Counted from the first letter of the stretch, positions 34,201-43,362 are shown. The stretch: 64,000 nt of DNA from CAYPNF01 sp964411985 (GCA_964411985.1 CAYPNF010000012.1:62001-126000); one strand, 5' to 3'. Numbers and translations are program-made. Notes: generated by a model from the letters alone, not told the origin.

Positions 34201-37200
34201 AGCCTGGCCCTTGGCGTCGGTGAAGAAGGGCGGATTGGGCGCTGGCACGTAGAAGGCAAGGCTGCCACGGTTCGTAAACGTCAACAGGTAGTTCTGAACA
34301 AAATCGATTGCGTTCTTGAGTCTCGCCATCACGTCCACGCTGCTCCCCGGATCGATTGTGGAGAGCAGATAATCCGGGGGTCTCTCCGTGAGCACACGCG
34401 GGAATTGAAGTTTGGCTGCCCCTACCATTCCCCCGTGCGGGAAATAGTCATCTTGGAGGCTCATTCCGCTGAGTCGCGAATCCAACTGGGCCAGGTCCGC
34501 TGCAGTGCCTTTCCAGAGTGGGTTGCCGAGCACGCCGGCGTCGAGAGCAAGCAGAAGCAGGTCCTGGCGGGAAATGAGGGGAGGATCGTGGAGTTCCGGG
34601 GCTTTCCACGTGCTGCCGGGTTTCGCGGGGTGATCAGTCAGGTTAGGGAGCAGAACGCGGGCCTGGGCGTTCAACGTCTGGGCGCCAAGCGGATGCAGGG
34701 AGTAGGTGGTCGTGTAGGTGGCGTTCTGGAGCATGTCGTCGAAGCTGTCACGCACGTAGGCGGAGTAGTCCTCGGGCGTGGCCAGCTTGCCGGAGAGGCC
34801 AGCGATGAGGGCCTGGCCCGTGTCAGGCCAGTTCAAGTTGAAGCCAAAACTAGCGTCGTCCTGAGGTGGGAACAGGAGAAACACCGGAATGCGCGTGGCC
34901 GCCGTAAGGGATGCAGCGATCATGTAGCTGGGCGAATAGGCCATCCGGCCCGCATAGTTGGTCTTTGAGGCTTCGGCTTGAACTTCCACGATTTTGCCGA
35001 CGAGGGGGAATCCGAAGAGTTTAGGGTTGACCTCACCGCAGACCAGCATCTTCGGTTGAATGTGGTTCCAGGCATCACTGAAGGCGGTGAGGAAACAGGG
35101 CGGGAGGCTCGCGAGGACCGCAGGCGGCAACTCATACAGGCTGGCCATGAAACCGAGTTTTTCAACGGGGGTGAGGCCGTCCAGGACCTGCGCGGAAGTC
35201 AAGGTCACCAAGTTGGTGGCCAGGCGGGGCGCGATATTGGTGGCGATTTGCCTGACAATCGGTTCTCCGAGACAGAGTGCGAGCTTGCTAAAATCCTCCA
35301 AGAGAGCGGTCACACAACCATCACAGGTCATGCTTGCGGCCACCGCACCGAGATCGAGCGGCCCCATCACAGCGCGCACCTCTCCACACAGGGAAGGATT
35401 CGGGTTGCCCTGGGCGTCAGTGGCGGCGACAAACGCTTTGGCTTGCCCAACGGGGAGGCCGACGAGATTGATGTTGCCGACGAGGCCAGCCGTACCCGCC
35501 GAGCTGAGCGTGGCACCGACGGTCCCCGAGAGGAAAGACGAGACGGCGACGTGGGTTATGGTCCCGGTCACCTTCAGGGTGATGTCGGGGCACGGGATGC
35601 CGCGGTAGGCGGTATCGCGGACCAAACCGTAGAATTGCGAAGCGTTGTTGGTGGAGAGCAGGGTTGTCAACTGGTGGGTGAACTCCGCTTGTGCCGCGTC
35701 CATCGTCTCCTCGGTGGCAGCTATGATCTGGTTGCGAACGTTGGGTGGCAACGTGTCGCTCAGAGCGGACGAAAGACTGGCGAGATGGTCACGAACGATG
35801 CTGGCAACCGTCTGGGCAATCCCGGAAGCGTTGCTCCCGAAGGACGAGACCAAATCCGGAGTGATCCCCAGGACATCGTTAAGCGTTGGCTCATCGATGG
35901 AGCTGAACTTAAGAATGACGTGGTTGGAGTAGCGGGACTGATCCGGGTGAGGCTGGCAGAAGATGTTCACGGTGGCTGGAGGACAGTCTCCAGGACACTC
36001 GAAGGCGGGCACGGAAGCGAGCGATGCCTGAGGCTGGCCGGATAAGGAAGCCTCGGAGGCAAGCGCAACGTCCGGCCTCGCGGCCAGGGGATCGGCCAAG
36101 GCTAAGGAAGCGGTCGCGGCTCCTTGGACAGGGGCAAAGGCCTGGGCCGTGCGCGCCATGCGGTTGATCGCGTCGCGCAGGTTGTCCCAACTGAGCAAGG
36201 CCGGCATCTCGATCATCATGGGAAGTGGCTCCCCGTTCTCGGTGACATACGCGGTGAAATCACAGGGGTCCGCGTTCTTGTTCAGGAAGGACATGCCTCC
36301 GGAGGCGCCACTGATGAGAATCCCCGTTTGGCCGACCGGAATTCCCACATTACCCGCATTGACATCAAGGCAGAGGCCAATAGGGCCCTGAAGGTTGAAC
36401 GCGAGCAGGCACTTGAGTTTGTAGCCCTGGTAGCTGCCAGCGACCCTCCCCGCAAAATACATCTTGGTCGGATCGGGGCTGATACCGCCGATGTAGAGAC
36501 GTCCTCCCAGTTCCTCAATGGGCGGGAGGTCGAGCCCCCCAATCTCGAGTCCTAGGCCCGAAAGTCCGTCAATCTGCAGCACCCCATCCCGGGGGGCACT
36601 CATCTTGATATTGTCCACCCGGCCACCGACGATCGTGTTGGTGGGGGGGATGGCGACCTGAGCGCTCATGGTGAGCGTGAGGTTGGTGGGGTGGAGGAGC
36701 TGGGGTAGTTCGAGGTTTCGGTTCTTGAATTCGAGAAGAGCGGAATTGACGCGGGCGGGCAGGGCCTGCATCAAGGCAAACTGGGAGGCGTTAAAACCCA
36801 AACCCGCGATGTCAAAGCGAGGCAGGCGCTGAGGGTCGAAGAAAGTAAAGCGAGCATCTTCTAGCGTAAAACCTGGTCCCTGCGGCACCTGGAGCGTTCC
36901 GCCGATGTGGGCCACAAACGCACGATCGGCGCTCAGGTTGAAGAGGTTGCCCATGCCTTCGAAGCTGAGAAGGGCGTTGGTCACGAGCAGGCCGTCCGAT
37001 CCGCCCAAGTGGAAGGTCCCCTCCAGCCCCAGCGCCGAGATCTCGAGTGCGGGGAGGTTGGGCGGGGAAGCGCTGATGCTGCCGCAGGCGAATGCGCGGG
37101 CGACGTCGCCAGTGGCACCGGTGAGCATGCCGGCGGGGAGTGCCAGGGCGATGCCGCCATCGAGCTGGAATCGCGGCAAGACATGGCCGTCGGGGGGGGA

Positions 37201-40200
37201 AATGGTGAGGGCGGTTCCTTGGGGACAATTGGTATTGGCGAGGCCAAGCAGCGTGAAGGAGGCTCCTCCAATTTCGATCAAACGCACGTCATCATGGAGC
37301 GCGAGTTTGCCGACGGGAAACCCGTCCACTCTCCAGGAGCCGTTGATCAGGTCGACGCGTGAGGTCTGTCCCGGCGGCAGGGGAAGGCTTACGGATCCGT
37401 TTAGGTTGGTGAAGTAGGGTAACTCGCGGTCGGAGAAGATGAGGCTGGCGGTACAGAGTTCAGCGCCAAGTCCGTCGATTTGAGGAACGGCCAGGCCGAT
37501 GTTGTGGAAATCCAGCTCGCCACCGAAGCGGATGGAAGGTTGGCCCCATCCGACCCCCTCCGTGAACTGGGCGGTGACTGGACGAGCCGGAGTGAGGGCA
37601 ATGGAAGCCCCTCCGCCCCCGTCGGGACAGAGGCCCTCAGTAAAGAACTCAGGCAACTGCAGCACCCCGTTGGAGAAGACAAGGTCTGCCCCGCCTGGGT
37701 GAAAGTCGATGACCGCCGCCACGTTGTGAACCAGCAAGTGGAAATTGGTGGGGGACGCAGTCTCACCCAGTGGTATCTTGGAAAACAGACCTGCCGTGGC
37801 CAAGGCTCTCAGTTGACCGGACTTGGCTTCGGGTTTTACAGTGAATCCGAACCCCGCGTCGAACAACACTGCGTCGTCCGTGAAGCGAAGGTCGAGGTTG
37901 TGCGCGAGGGTGTCGAAGGACAGGGCCCGGGAGTCAGAATCGTAGGTGATCTTGGCGTTGAAATCGGGTCCTTCATTGACGGCCAGGGTGCCCGTTCCGC
38001 TGATGAAGAAGGGTTTGTTCACACCACCGGTGGCGACTAGCGAAGCGGTGACACGGGCAGCTCCGATGGGGAACGGTCCGCCAGAGGTGGCGTCGATGCT
38101 GAAATTCAGGGCACTGTCCAGAGCGGCGCGATTGATCTCGAAATAGACGTTATCGAGGTCGGGAAACTCCAAGCGGCCACCCAACTCGCCGCTCAGCAGA
38201 CCGGTTTGGCGGTTGAAACGGATTTCTCCATAGGCGCGTTGGACCTGGAGATCGCCCGGCAGGCGGATGTCGAACGGATTCAGGTTGCGCGTGAGGTCGG
38301 CTAGCGCGCGCGTAGTACGGTCGGCAGCGCGGAGGCTCGCCGCGCTGGCGTCGCGCAGGGCGAGATGAATGGCGCTCGTGTCGTTGGTGAACTTGTGCTG
38401 GAGGGCATCGAGCAGCAGTTCATGGTAACGCCCCAGGACCCACCATGCCTTTTGGGCTTCTGCAACGGCAGTGAATTCGGCGGTGAGCTTGGGCAGCGTC
38501 ACCCGGAGCGAGTCGAACTCGGGCGCGGGCTGGACTTGGGCGTATTCGGCCAGGTCGATCAGGCGTTGGAGCAGGTCCACGCCATCGTGCATGCGTTCGG
38601 CGGTCCAAGGCCGTACGACCAGGCGTTCAAGGTCACTGAGATCGCGCACCGCCTGCACTTGTAGTTGGCCGGAGATCCAGGGATTGGCGGGCACGCCAAG
38701 CTGAGCTTCCTTCAGTCGCTGGCGGCGGGCCGCGTCGCCGAAGACATCCTTGCGGTCGGCGCCCTGCCAACCGGCCACGCCTTGGCTGAGGTACAACCGT
38801 TCGGCCTCCTGTGCCGCTTTGGCTTTCGTCGCGAGGAGGTGGCTGGCGAGGTCCGACTCAGCAGTGACCACCGTTGGGGCGTTGGTTCCTTCCACCGGTA
38901 CGGGTGTCGCCGGATAGTCAAACAGGCCCAGTTGGCTGGTTTGAACCACGAACATCAACTCATGCGTCAGTCGGCCGATCTCCTTCCAGTCTTGTGGGCG
39001 TTTGGGGTCTAGTTTTCGCAGATCCTCGAGCTTGAGTTCGCGGTAGCGCATCACCAGGGACTGGAGGACGACACGGGCGACGGCGGGCTGAGGTTGGCCG
39101 CGGAGCTGCCGTTCGTGCTCGAACGCAACCTGGTTGGTGAGAGCCTGGGTCAGCTTTTCCACGCTTAGGTTGGTGAACACCGTTGGTGGATTCAGCGGCC
39201 GGCCAGTACTGGGATCCAACCCGAGCGACTGCCATACGGCACGGTCGCTGCGGCCAATAAACGTGTCGATGTCGCTGTAGATGCCTGAACTGTCAAACCC
39301 AGGGATGCACGAGGTGCCTTCTGCGAAGAGCCCTGCCGCTCTCAGGATACGGTCACGCTGGAGTAGTAGGGTGGAATCCTCGCGGGCCATCAGTGCCCGG
39401 AGGCTCGCGGCGTACTCGTTGGCGAAATCAGTTAATTCCTGGGAGGTTTGGAGAGCGGCTGTCTCATTCCGAGGCTGCGAGCCTTTCCAGGCGAGGGCGG
39501 CACAGAGGCGCTTGACGACATTGTGGCTGAGCAGAAGTTCGGAGAGATGCAGTGTGTCGCGTTGCTGCCGGAGGGCACTGGTCAGCTGCTTTAGCTGGAG
39601 CTTGGAGCCCGAAACCAGGTTTGAGTAGTCGCGGCTTGCGTGGGTCTGAGCATCTACCAGGATGCTGTTCGCGAAGGACTCGATGGCGTCGGTGGGCACG
39701 GTCAGGACGGGTGTCTTGAACTCCGGCGGTTGCCCTGGTTCGCCCAGAGGCGGGAGATCGGTCAAGGGCAGCAACGTTTCATGGGTTGCCCCCAGACTCT
39801 GGTAGTAGTCCTGCAAAGCCTCGGCGAGTTCCACTGAGAACGTGCCGGTGGCGGGAAGGCTCGGGAGGAAGACTGTAAGATTGGTTGCGAGATCCAGCCG
39901 AAGTCCCTGTGCGGAAGCCCCAAAGATGTAAAGGGGGTCCGCCAGGGAGGCGTAGGCTTCTACGGTCATGCCGTTGCGGAGCGCCAAGCGAAGCCCGCCT
40001 TCCAGGATCAGCCGTTTTGGGGGCGAAAACTGAATATGGAGCGGCCGACGCTGCGTGATCGAGAGGGTAGCGGAGGGATTCTCGAGTGGCACGTCGAGGT
40101 CGCCGTAAGCACTCAGATCGAATGCACCACCACTATGGATGGAAGCGGCGGGGATCGCCAGTGTGAGGTTGAACTTCGGCAGGCGCATCTTGCCACTGAA

Positions 40201-43200
40201 AGCCCCATCCAGTTCGCGGGTAGAGTGATTGTATCGCAGAGCCCCTGAAACCTCGTCGACGTAGAGGTCGCCCGGCAGCATCATATCGGCTACCTGAAGT
40301 AGACCGTTGCGCCGGTCCTTTTCCGACTGCCATACCGCCGAAGCAACGGCACGAGCACTGTCGAGAACCTTCACGGCCATCTCCAGGTAAAGTTTGCGCC
40401 GCGCCTGATCCCCAGCGCTTCCGATCCGGTCTGCCTCGGCCAAGAGGAGTCCTGCGGTGTCATGGAGTTCCGACCACGATTTCTGAGGTGTGGCTACATC
40501 CACGATCCTCTGAGCGAGGGTGGGCAAGCGGTCGGTTTCCCAGGTTGCTGCGGTGAGAAGACTGAAGCGATCGCGGAGCTCAGCCTGGAGGATCCCGGCT
40601 TCCAGCGCGGTATTCAGATCCGCGAGGGAAAACAGGCTGATCGTGTTGAAGAGGGTGGCGAGGGTTTGTTCGAGTCGGTCGTAGGCTCGCTGAATGGCTG
40701 CAGGGGGGTAGGTGATGCCCGGCGGCAGTTCGCGGAGGATCTTCAGTAGGCGGCGGAGATCCTGTCGGTGATTACTGATGCTGCGCTCGGCTACGGGCTT
40801 GGCTAGGTCTGCCTGGAGGACTTGTGCGAGGCGGCTGCCAAAGGAATCGAGGCTGGTAGCGCCCGGAAGGTTGGCAAGGGCGGCGTTGTCAGGGAAGATT
40901 CCGGACTGCTGGAGAGCTACGAGTTCGAGAGCATCTTCCAGCGCATAAGAGAATCCCGCGTAATCTCCGGCTGCCTCTGCTGCCAGCAGGTTGGCACCCA
41001 GTAGATCCCAGAGGCGCAGAGCTAGTTGGCCAGTCGCTTCGTCCAAAGGTGCGCTGATCTGCCCGTCAACCCCGAGTTGCTGGGCCAGTGCGCGGGTGGT
41101 GAGTAGTTGGCGGAGGAGGTCGAGCACGGTAAATCGGTTGAGTTCCGCGATGCCTGGAGCGAAGGGGCGGTAGGCGCCGCTGGTCACACCGAGCCGATCG
41201 ACGAATGCCGAAGCAAAACGCTTTAGCAAACCCGCCATTTCGGCGGTGAGATCAGCATTGCTTGCGATGCCCAGTTTTTGGCGAAGTTCCTCGATCTCGG
41301 CCAGGGTCTTGAGGGCTGCTTGGAGCGCATCTAGCGAGGAAACGGCTGCATCGGATCGGGCGCGGGCTATCGCAGCCGCCGTGGCCTGATTGATGGCCGA
41401 CATCACCTCGGTCTGCGTCGAAGCGTCGGCGCTAATCGACCCATCTCCAATTGCCTGGCTGATTCGTAACAGGGCAAGCCATTGAGCCAAAACCCCGTTG
41501 AGATCGGGGGCCGCCGCGGCAGATTGTCCTGCTTGTCGAAGTGCTCCACGAAGGGCTTGGCCGGATTTGGGGGATCCCAGATCACAGGAGGAACTGAACC
41601 CCCAGGCGTCGAGCACGCTTGTCGCTGTGACGATGGCTTGCGGAGGCGCGGCGACGGAGTTGGAGACCGAAGCAGGCGCCGCTCCGGCGGCAGCGGCACT
41701 GAAGTTCAGGAGCGCTCGGTCGAAGCAGCCCAACTTCTGACGCAGGAGATCAAGCTTCGCAGCGTCGGTACCGCTCGGCAGGGCCGGGGTCAAAGGGAGT
41801 AGGTCGGCGAGCGAGCCGATCAAGGGGACGTGAATTCCTTCCGCAAAGATCTGGAGCGCGTAGTTCGGGTCATCCCAGGTGAAATCGACCCGAAAGTGAG
41901 GGCCATCCTCGAACAGAAGATCTCCTCGTCCCCCGAGGGCGATCTGTCCGCTGGCCCGCAACTCCAACCATGCAGGGCGGTCTGCGGGCACAACAATTTT
42001 GGCAGGCGAAGGAGAGCCGTCCGGCAGGGCAAACTCGCCGTAGAATGGAATTCGTATTGCCCGGCCATCGGCCAAGTCGAGGGAGAAGTCAGAGTACTGT
42101 CCGGATTCCAGCGGGAGGGGGATTCCAGCCGAAGCGAGACTCACGCGCGCGCCTCGGACTCCGCTGTCGTCGATCACGCCGGCGGTCAACCTGAGCGGCA
42201 CACGCCCGAAGGCCAGCACCTCGACTCCCGTGGTCGGGTTTCCGTTCATGATCCGTGAGAGCGTCGCAATATCGAGCGGGCCCAAGGGGATGCTCTGCGG
42301 GGCGTTGCTCTGGTACCGGAATGCCGACGGAAGCTGGATAGGGGAATTCGAGCCGAATTGGACCAGGAGGTTGGTGGTCACCAGTTGGGCCTGACCACCC
42401 ACATTGGTCTGAAGGGCACCCGAAGGAAACGTGAGCGCCAATCCTTGTCCGCTACCTCCCGCAGCTGCGCCGCCGGGCCGAAACTGGAATGGAGGCAGGG
42501 TGCCCGCTGGGCTGTTGCTCACCGCTCCGCCCTCCTGGGGGACACCATTGGCCCCTACGGGCACAAACCGCGCGGCGTCGCTGATTTGATAGGTAACAGC
42601 CACGACATTCACCTGCCGGACGCGGTAGAAGGAAGGCGCGCTGGAAGTCAGATCGTCGAAATAGGTGCTCGTTCCCGAGGCAGTTACCGTCGGCAGACTT
42701 GTCCAATTCGCTGCCGGCGCGTCGACGCGATCGCTGCGCAGCACTTGGTAACTTATCCCCGGTTGGCTAGTCCAACTCACTCGCCAACCACTAGTGCCTA
42801 GCTTCACTGGCTTGGAAACGATGAGTTCTTTGACAGCCTCAGAAAGCATCACGCGGTAGATGTGGCTGAGTCCTGCGCCCGCGGTTCGATCCTCCGCCGA
42901 GGTGAGAGGCCCCAAGGCCGTGACCGTCGAGAGGTCGCTCCAGGTCATCGTCAAGGCGTCGCTGCGCTGCAGGCGATAGACCTTGTTGGAGACGCTATTC
43001 CAGGTGACGCGCCAGGCACCGTCCGTCTGGCGAACGGGAGATCCCAGAATGCGGAAGACGCTGGTGGCATTCCTTGGGTCGGTCCCCGCCCGCACCTCCG
43101 CCCCGTCGCCTTGCCCGTCATGATCGGTATCGGGGTTATGGGGGTCGGTACCGTAGGCGGTCAACTCGGCCTCATCGCCGAGGCCATCGCCATCCGAGTC

Positions 43201-43362
43201 ATGCACCGGGAGGGAGCTTCCGCTCATGACCTGGTGGAGGACTGCCGTCGCCAGGGCTGAGGCGGAGAGCACTACGGCGGCGGACCCCCAACGCCTGAAA
43301 CGAGCGACGGGTAGTTGGTTTTGGAATCCTCGGAGTCGAGCGATCAGGTCTCGGGTACGCAT
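28222..43362 (-). CDS. Giant (5,046-residue) TSP3/LamG surface protein
   Basis: A single frame of 15.1 kb without interruption. Residues 26-45 are a hydrophobic export helix. About 55-98 are calcium-binding thrombospondin-3-like repeats (DSDGDGLGDEAEL, DTDHDGQGDGAEV), and about 100-260 are two Fn3-like units. Helical blocks at about 560-1010 and 1240-1680 are each followed by a matching beta segment (LPGDLYVDEVSGALRYN; LPGDLQVQRAYGEIRFN). About 1700-2400 and 3200-5046 are long beta-repeat regions with recurring DGTFSLSG-type hairpins every 60-70 residues. Two LamG lectin-like domains are inserted at about 4044-4254 and 4448-4664. The C-terminus ends in an aromatic strand (FSAGSWGFDLW); no PEP-CTERM or sortase tail is visible. 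An adhesin or envelope-spanning scaffold is the likely role. The beta repeats also recall AsmA/TamB-type grooves, which cannot be settled by eye. Confidence 0.85.
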   Translation of the reverse strand: MRTRDLIARLRGFQNQLPVARFRRWGSAAVVLSASALATAVLHQVMSGSSLPVHDSDGDGLGDEAELTAYGTDPHNPDTDHDGQGDGAEVRAGTDPRNATSVFRILGSPVRQTDGAWRVTWNSVSNKVYRLQRSDALTMTWSDLSTVTALGPLTSAEDRTAGAGLSHIYRVMLSEAVKELIVSKPVKLGTSGWRVSWTSQPGISYQVLRSDRVDAPAANWTSLPTVTASGTSTYFDDLTSSAPSFYRVRQVNVVAVTYQISDAARFVPVGANGVPQEGGAVSNSPAGTLPPFQFRPGGAAAGGSGQGLALTFPSGALQTNVGGQAQLVTTNLLVQFGSNSPIQLPSAFRYQSNAPQSIPLGPLDIATLSRIMNGNPTTGVEVLAFGRVPLRLTAGVIDDSGVRGARVSLASAGIPLPLESGQYSDFSLDLADGRAIRIPFYGEFALPDGSPSPAKIVVPADRPAWLELRASGQIALGGRGDLLFEDGPHFRVDFTWDDPNYALQIFAEGIHVPLIGSLADLLPLTPALPSGTDAAKLDLLRQKLGCFDRALLNFSAAAAGAAPASVSNSVAAPPQAIVTATSVLDAWGFSSSCDLGSPKSGQALRGALRQAGQSAAAAPDLNGVLAQWLALLRISQAIGDGSISADASTQTEVMSAINQATAAAIARARSDAAVSSLDALQAALKTLAEIEELRQKLGIASNADLTAEMAGLLKRFASAFVDRLGVTSGAYRPFAPGIAELNRFTVLDLLRQLLTTRALAQQLGVDGQISAPLDEATGQLALRLWDLLGANLLAAEAAGDYAGFSYALEDALELVALQQSGIFPDNAALANLPGATSLDSFGSRLAQVLQADLAKPVAERSISNHRQDLRRLLKILRELPPGITYPPAAIQRAYDRLEQTLATLFNTISLFSLADLNTALEAGILQAELRDRFSLLTAATWETDRLPTLAQRIVDVATPQKSWSELHDTAGLLLAEADRIGSAGDQARRKLYLEMAVKVLDSARAVASAVWQSEKDRRNGLLQVADMMLPGDLYVDEVSGALRYNHSTRELDGAFSGKMRLPKFNLTLAIPAASIHSGGAFDLSAYGDLDVPLENPSATLSITQRRPLHIQFSPPKRLILEGGLRLALRNGMTVEAYASLADPLYIFGASAQGLRLDLATNLTVFLPSLPATGTFSVELAEALQDYYQSLGATHETLLPLTDLPPLGEPGQPPEFKTPVLTVPTDAIESFANSILVDAQTHASRDYSNLVSGSKLQLKQLTSALRQQRDTLHLSELLLSHNVVKRLCAALAWKGSQPRNETAALQTSQELTDFANEYAASLRALMAREDSTLLLQRDRILRAAGLFAEGTSCIPGFDSSGIYSDIDTFIGRSDRAVWQSLGLDPSTGRPLNPPTVFTNLSVEKLTQALTNQVAFEHERQLRGQPQPAVARVVLQSLVMRYRELKLEDLRKLDPKRPQDWKEIGRLTHELMFVVQTSQLGLFDYPATPVPVEGTNAPTVVTAESDLASHLLATKAKAAQEAERLYLSQGVAGWQGADRKDVFGDAARRQRLKEAQLGVPANPWISGQLQVQAVRDLSDLERLVVRPWTAERMHDGVDLLQRLIDLAEYAQVQPAPEFDSLRVTLPKLTAEFTAVAEAQKAWWVLGRYHELLLDALQHKFTNDTSAIHLALRDASAASLRAADRTTRALADLTRNLNPFDIRLPGDLQVQRAYGEIRFNRQTGLLSGELGGRLEFPDLDNVYFEINRAALDSALNFSIDATSGGPFPIGAARVTASLVATGGVNKPFFISGTGTLAVNEGPDFNAKITYDSDSRALSFDTLAHNLDLRFTDDAVLFDAGFGFTVKPEAKSGQLRALATAGLFSKIPLGETASPTNFHLLVHNVAAVIDFHPGGADLVFSNGVLQLPEFFTEGLCPDGGGGASIALTPARPVTAQFTEGVGWGQPSIRFGGELDFHNIGLAVPQIDGLGAELCTASLIFSDRELPYFTNLNGSVSLPLPPGQTSRVDLINGSWRVDGFPVGKLALHDDVRLIEIGGASFTLLGLANTNCPQGTALTISPPDGHVLPRFQLDGGIALALPAGMLTGATGDVARAFACGSISASPPNLPALEISALGLEGTFHLGGSDGLLVTNALLSFEGMGNLFNLSADRAFVAHIGGTLQVPQGPGFTLEDARFTFFDPQRLPRFDIAGLGFNASQFALMQALPARVNSALLEFKNRNLELPQLLHPTNLTLTMSAQVAIPPTNTIVGGRVDNIKMSAPRDGVLQIDGLSGLGLEIGGLDLPPIEELGGRLYIGGISPDPTKMYFAGRVAGSYQGYKLKCLLAFNLQGPIGLCLDVNAGNVGIPVGQTGILISGASGGMSFLNKNADPCDFTAYVTENGEPLPMMIEMPALLSWDNLRDAINRMARTAQAFAPVQGAATASLALADPLAARPDVALASEASLSGQPQASLASVPAFECPGDCPPATVNIFCQPHPDQSRYSNHVILKFSSIDEPTLNDVLGITPDLVSSFGSNASGIAQTVASIVRDHLASLSSALSDTLPPNVRNQIIAATEETMDAAQAEFTHQLTTLLSTNNASQFYGLVRDTAYRGIPCPDITLKVTGTITHVAVSSFLSGTVGATLSSAGTAGLVGNINLVGLPVGQAKAFVAATDAQGNPNPSLCGEVRAVMGPLDLGAVAASMTCDGCVTALLEDFSKLALCLGEPIVRQIATNIAPRLATNLVTLTSAQVLDGLTPVEKLGFMASLYELPPAVLASLPPCFLTAFSDAWNHIQPKMLVCGEVNPKLFGFPLVGKIVEVQAEASKTNYAGRMAYSPSYMIAASLTAATRIPVFLLFPPQDDASFGFNLNWPDTGQALIAGLSGKLATPEDYSAYVRDSFDDMLQNATYTTTYSLHPLGAQTLNAQARVLLPNLTDHPAKPGSTWKAPELHDPPLISRQDLLLLALDAGVLGNPLWKGTAADLAQLDSRLSGMSLQDDYFPHGGMVGAAKLQFPRVLTERPPDYLLSTIDPGSSVDVMARLKNAIDFVQNYLLTFTNRGSLAFYVPAPNPPFFTDAKGQALGHREMLEAISTFDATTIQDVGVTQLYPIEQAFLKGWFSASLLGVPVATGSVVALPASAERPNGVLQVSVKGPTTDWLTNFITQADLLFEMRQSPVQPISTWGSNTLAYLQWLTNNVPAGTNEATWTQLRDTAWRDFAGALVTNLPKVQLQANLALTMPDPIDDLLAFNGAAHLYAFSPRYNPGYLPGDKGPLAQVQREGGIAFQGAMDLRFNGAKLVGIEDAQLTVIPGDQALPKLAGLFAASDFPFQGVTLRNVNVSFATDPIPQFSAAARLDPISIGGAGFAMTPLAGGSLTGRLDVARTGPNTASASFAISPAQITLPTLFGDTVLVHGASKTDPFTFSTSGPWNASVEVNNGLSLSAAGFPLVTLATSDVLGPMSVSGQGTTSGEFTLSIRPGATLVMFPGRSYAQTLTLPSAGAGTLTVRSDGTFDLSGSLGSSLTLTGLSLPIANVAATATFRLNQDGLTLSGQLGGGALNQAGGSYSATGTVSINRNGTASMSGTGTLSIAPFGADQFVVEGASPGANISATLSPDGLTLSGATFRVLDLMSVSLPEFTIPPNGDFSVSCGPLALQSVGGYPASNLKFDLRRSGNAWSLTNVTAGLSLPNLGQAVTLSGNMSSDGTFSWSGTLSSASTVTGSSFTQVGANATATLNRVRTGANFSSTLSVRGALGGGCLAGLPVGAGDVSFTISSTGVIGLNASLSASPINLGIFAISGTGGSSFNVTLDNAGLTFGNGLQLSVGGVADASSSAQLLTLQQFTVNSDGSFNVAATASTPLNLAGFSFPSTTLSLSRTSGSSAPPYQVSLGVTGALNNSKLPAVSLSGSITNNGSLRLSVSGQSGKLAGYPFGNLSLSLNKLSGQGGSIALSGFLNLPSFASLPFSGTATASADGTALSGTATGSLSLGAFPLASSTITLSSPAAGPSTLSLQGGLSVVGLSPSSQTFVGSIDTTGNLSLTNTYTGTFHSFPVASMSNVLRRGTATYRTLVLSDSPLAYWRLGEGSGTTAVNETGASLNGTYENSPNLLGKGALSGDSNLSATFNGSKQDVLIGNQSDFGKLQPQITVEAWIRVNAFDRLWCTIISKGDSSWRFQSDGPNPWLSFDTDGVNPPYLNGTRAVNDGQWHHVVGVYDGRAKFLYVDGKLDVWTPASGQIAVNAYDVMIGQNSQTGAREWNGSLDEVAVYSRALNPAEILEHYQAGGGVTLNSTLQLNLASFGSFQLQGTLSDNGSCQLKAGPAGLNLGGFQLNNGNLLFSRGSSGSASLLYDADLSVPGVSSTRLLGSVDTAGNLDLSAALSLGHLAAFNLNNLWLNLKGATTSPTLAATGMVSITDLGGLGFSGSVSPEGNLALTNVLSSGATFFGYPVPGYTNVIRKDLGLSYPTVIAGSGFALKDRGDDPTAYWRLGEASGTTANDAKKSSLVVSKYPGTYMGGVQLGQPGALSGTADTSARFNGVDSYVVIGTESAFDYATSLTVEAWIKVAAWTRDWQAIVTKGDSSWRLSRYGNSSQVSFDTSSGGSAHSLPSTRAVDDGQWHHVVAVFDGVVKYLYVDGILEAYAPYAGPIDRNDYAVAIGENLQATGRNFNGWIQEAAVYPRGLSPAEVLDHYQAGGGSIIRSEAQVKFFLWGSPALYGAISTNGTACLQLSAPTTLNLSGFSYDGGYAAFLRTPATGARLQLAGTLNSPIVSIAPRFGGYLDSAGTLFFGVNNVNASILGYGLQNVNFFMVSGIQLSGSFNVGGTLALGNGFPSIPLSGSLSSFANGVNLSFPGSFTLGGFVASAANGSITLNNASGLQAYGSFTLAAAGSTFSSDLIFNGGVNTDGTYSLAGTGSLSIDGHTTASASLTFAGGVITAKTQLPLGGATGDVPISLSLNSSGLNLSGSKTVDTGWHKFFDFLPKGDSQYDVWARSRGGLSLSCSPSGSIGGSLKGRFAVWEWFPTVPAGQHTTPPGDIESSSSPSPINLDGSVNSDGTFSVSFGFNGAKFSAGSWGFDLW
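29371..30018 (-). repeat. LamG module, copy 2, inside the giant gene
   Basis: It runs from DDPTAYWRLGEASGTTANDA to LSPAEVLDHYQAGGG, with TVEAWIKV and DGQWHHVVAVFDGVVKYLYV at the core. Both copies follow a segment of the form YP-V-x3-(T/S)NV-(L/I)-R-(R/K), which implies that LamG and flanking beta strands were duplicated as one unit. Confidence 0.8.
30599..31230 (-). repeat. LamG module, copy 1, inside the giant gene
   Basis: It encodes a concanavalin-like lectin domain beginning DSPLAYWRLGEGSGTTAVNE and ending LNPAEILEHYQAGGG. It contains the family core TVEAWIRV and DGQWHHVVGVYDGRAKFLYV. It is duplicated at 29371-30018, with the same boundaries relative to the surrounding beta repeats. Confidence 0.8.

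Noticed and set aside
28222..43362. A polyketide or non-ribosomal peptide synthetase explanation for the giant gene
   Set aside because: No adenylation, condensation, ketosynthase or carrier motifs; the content is beta repeats, LamG and TSP3.
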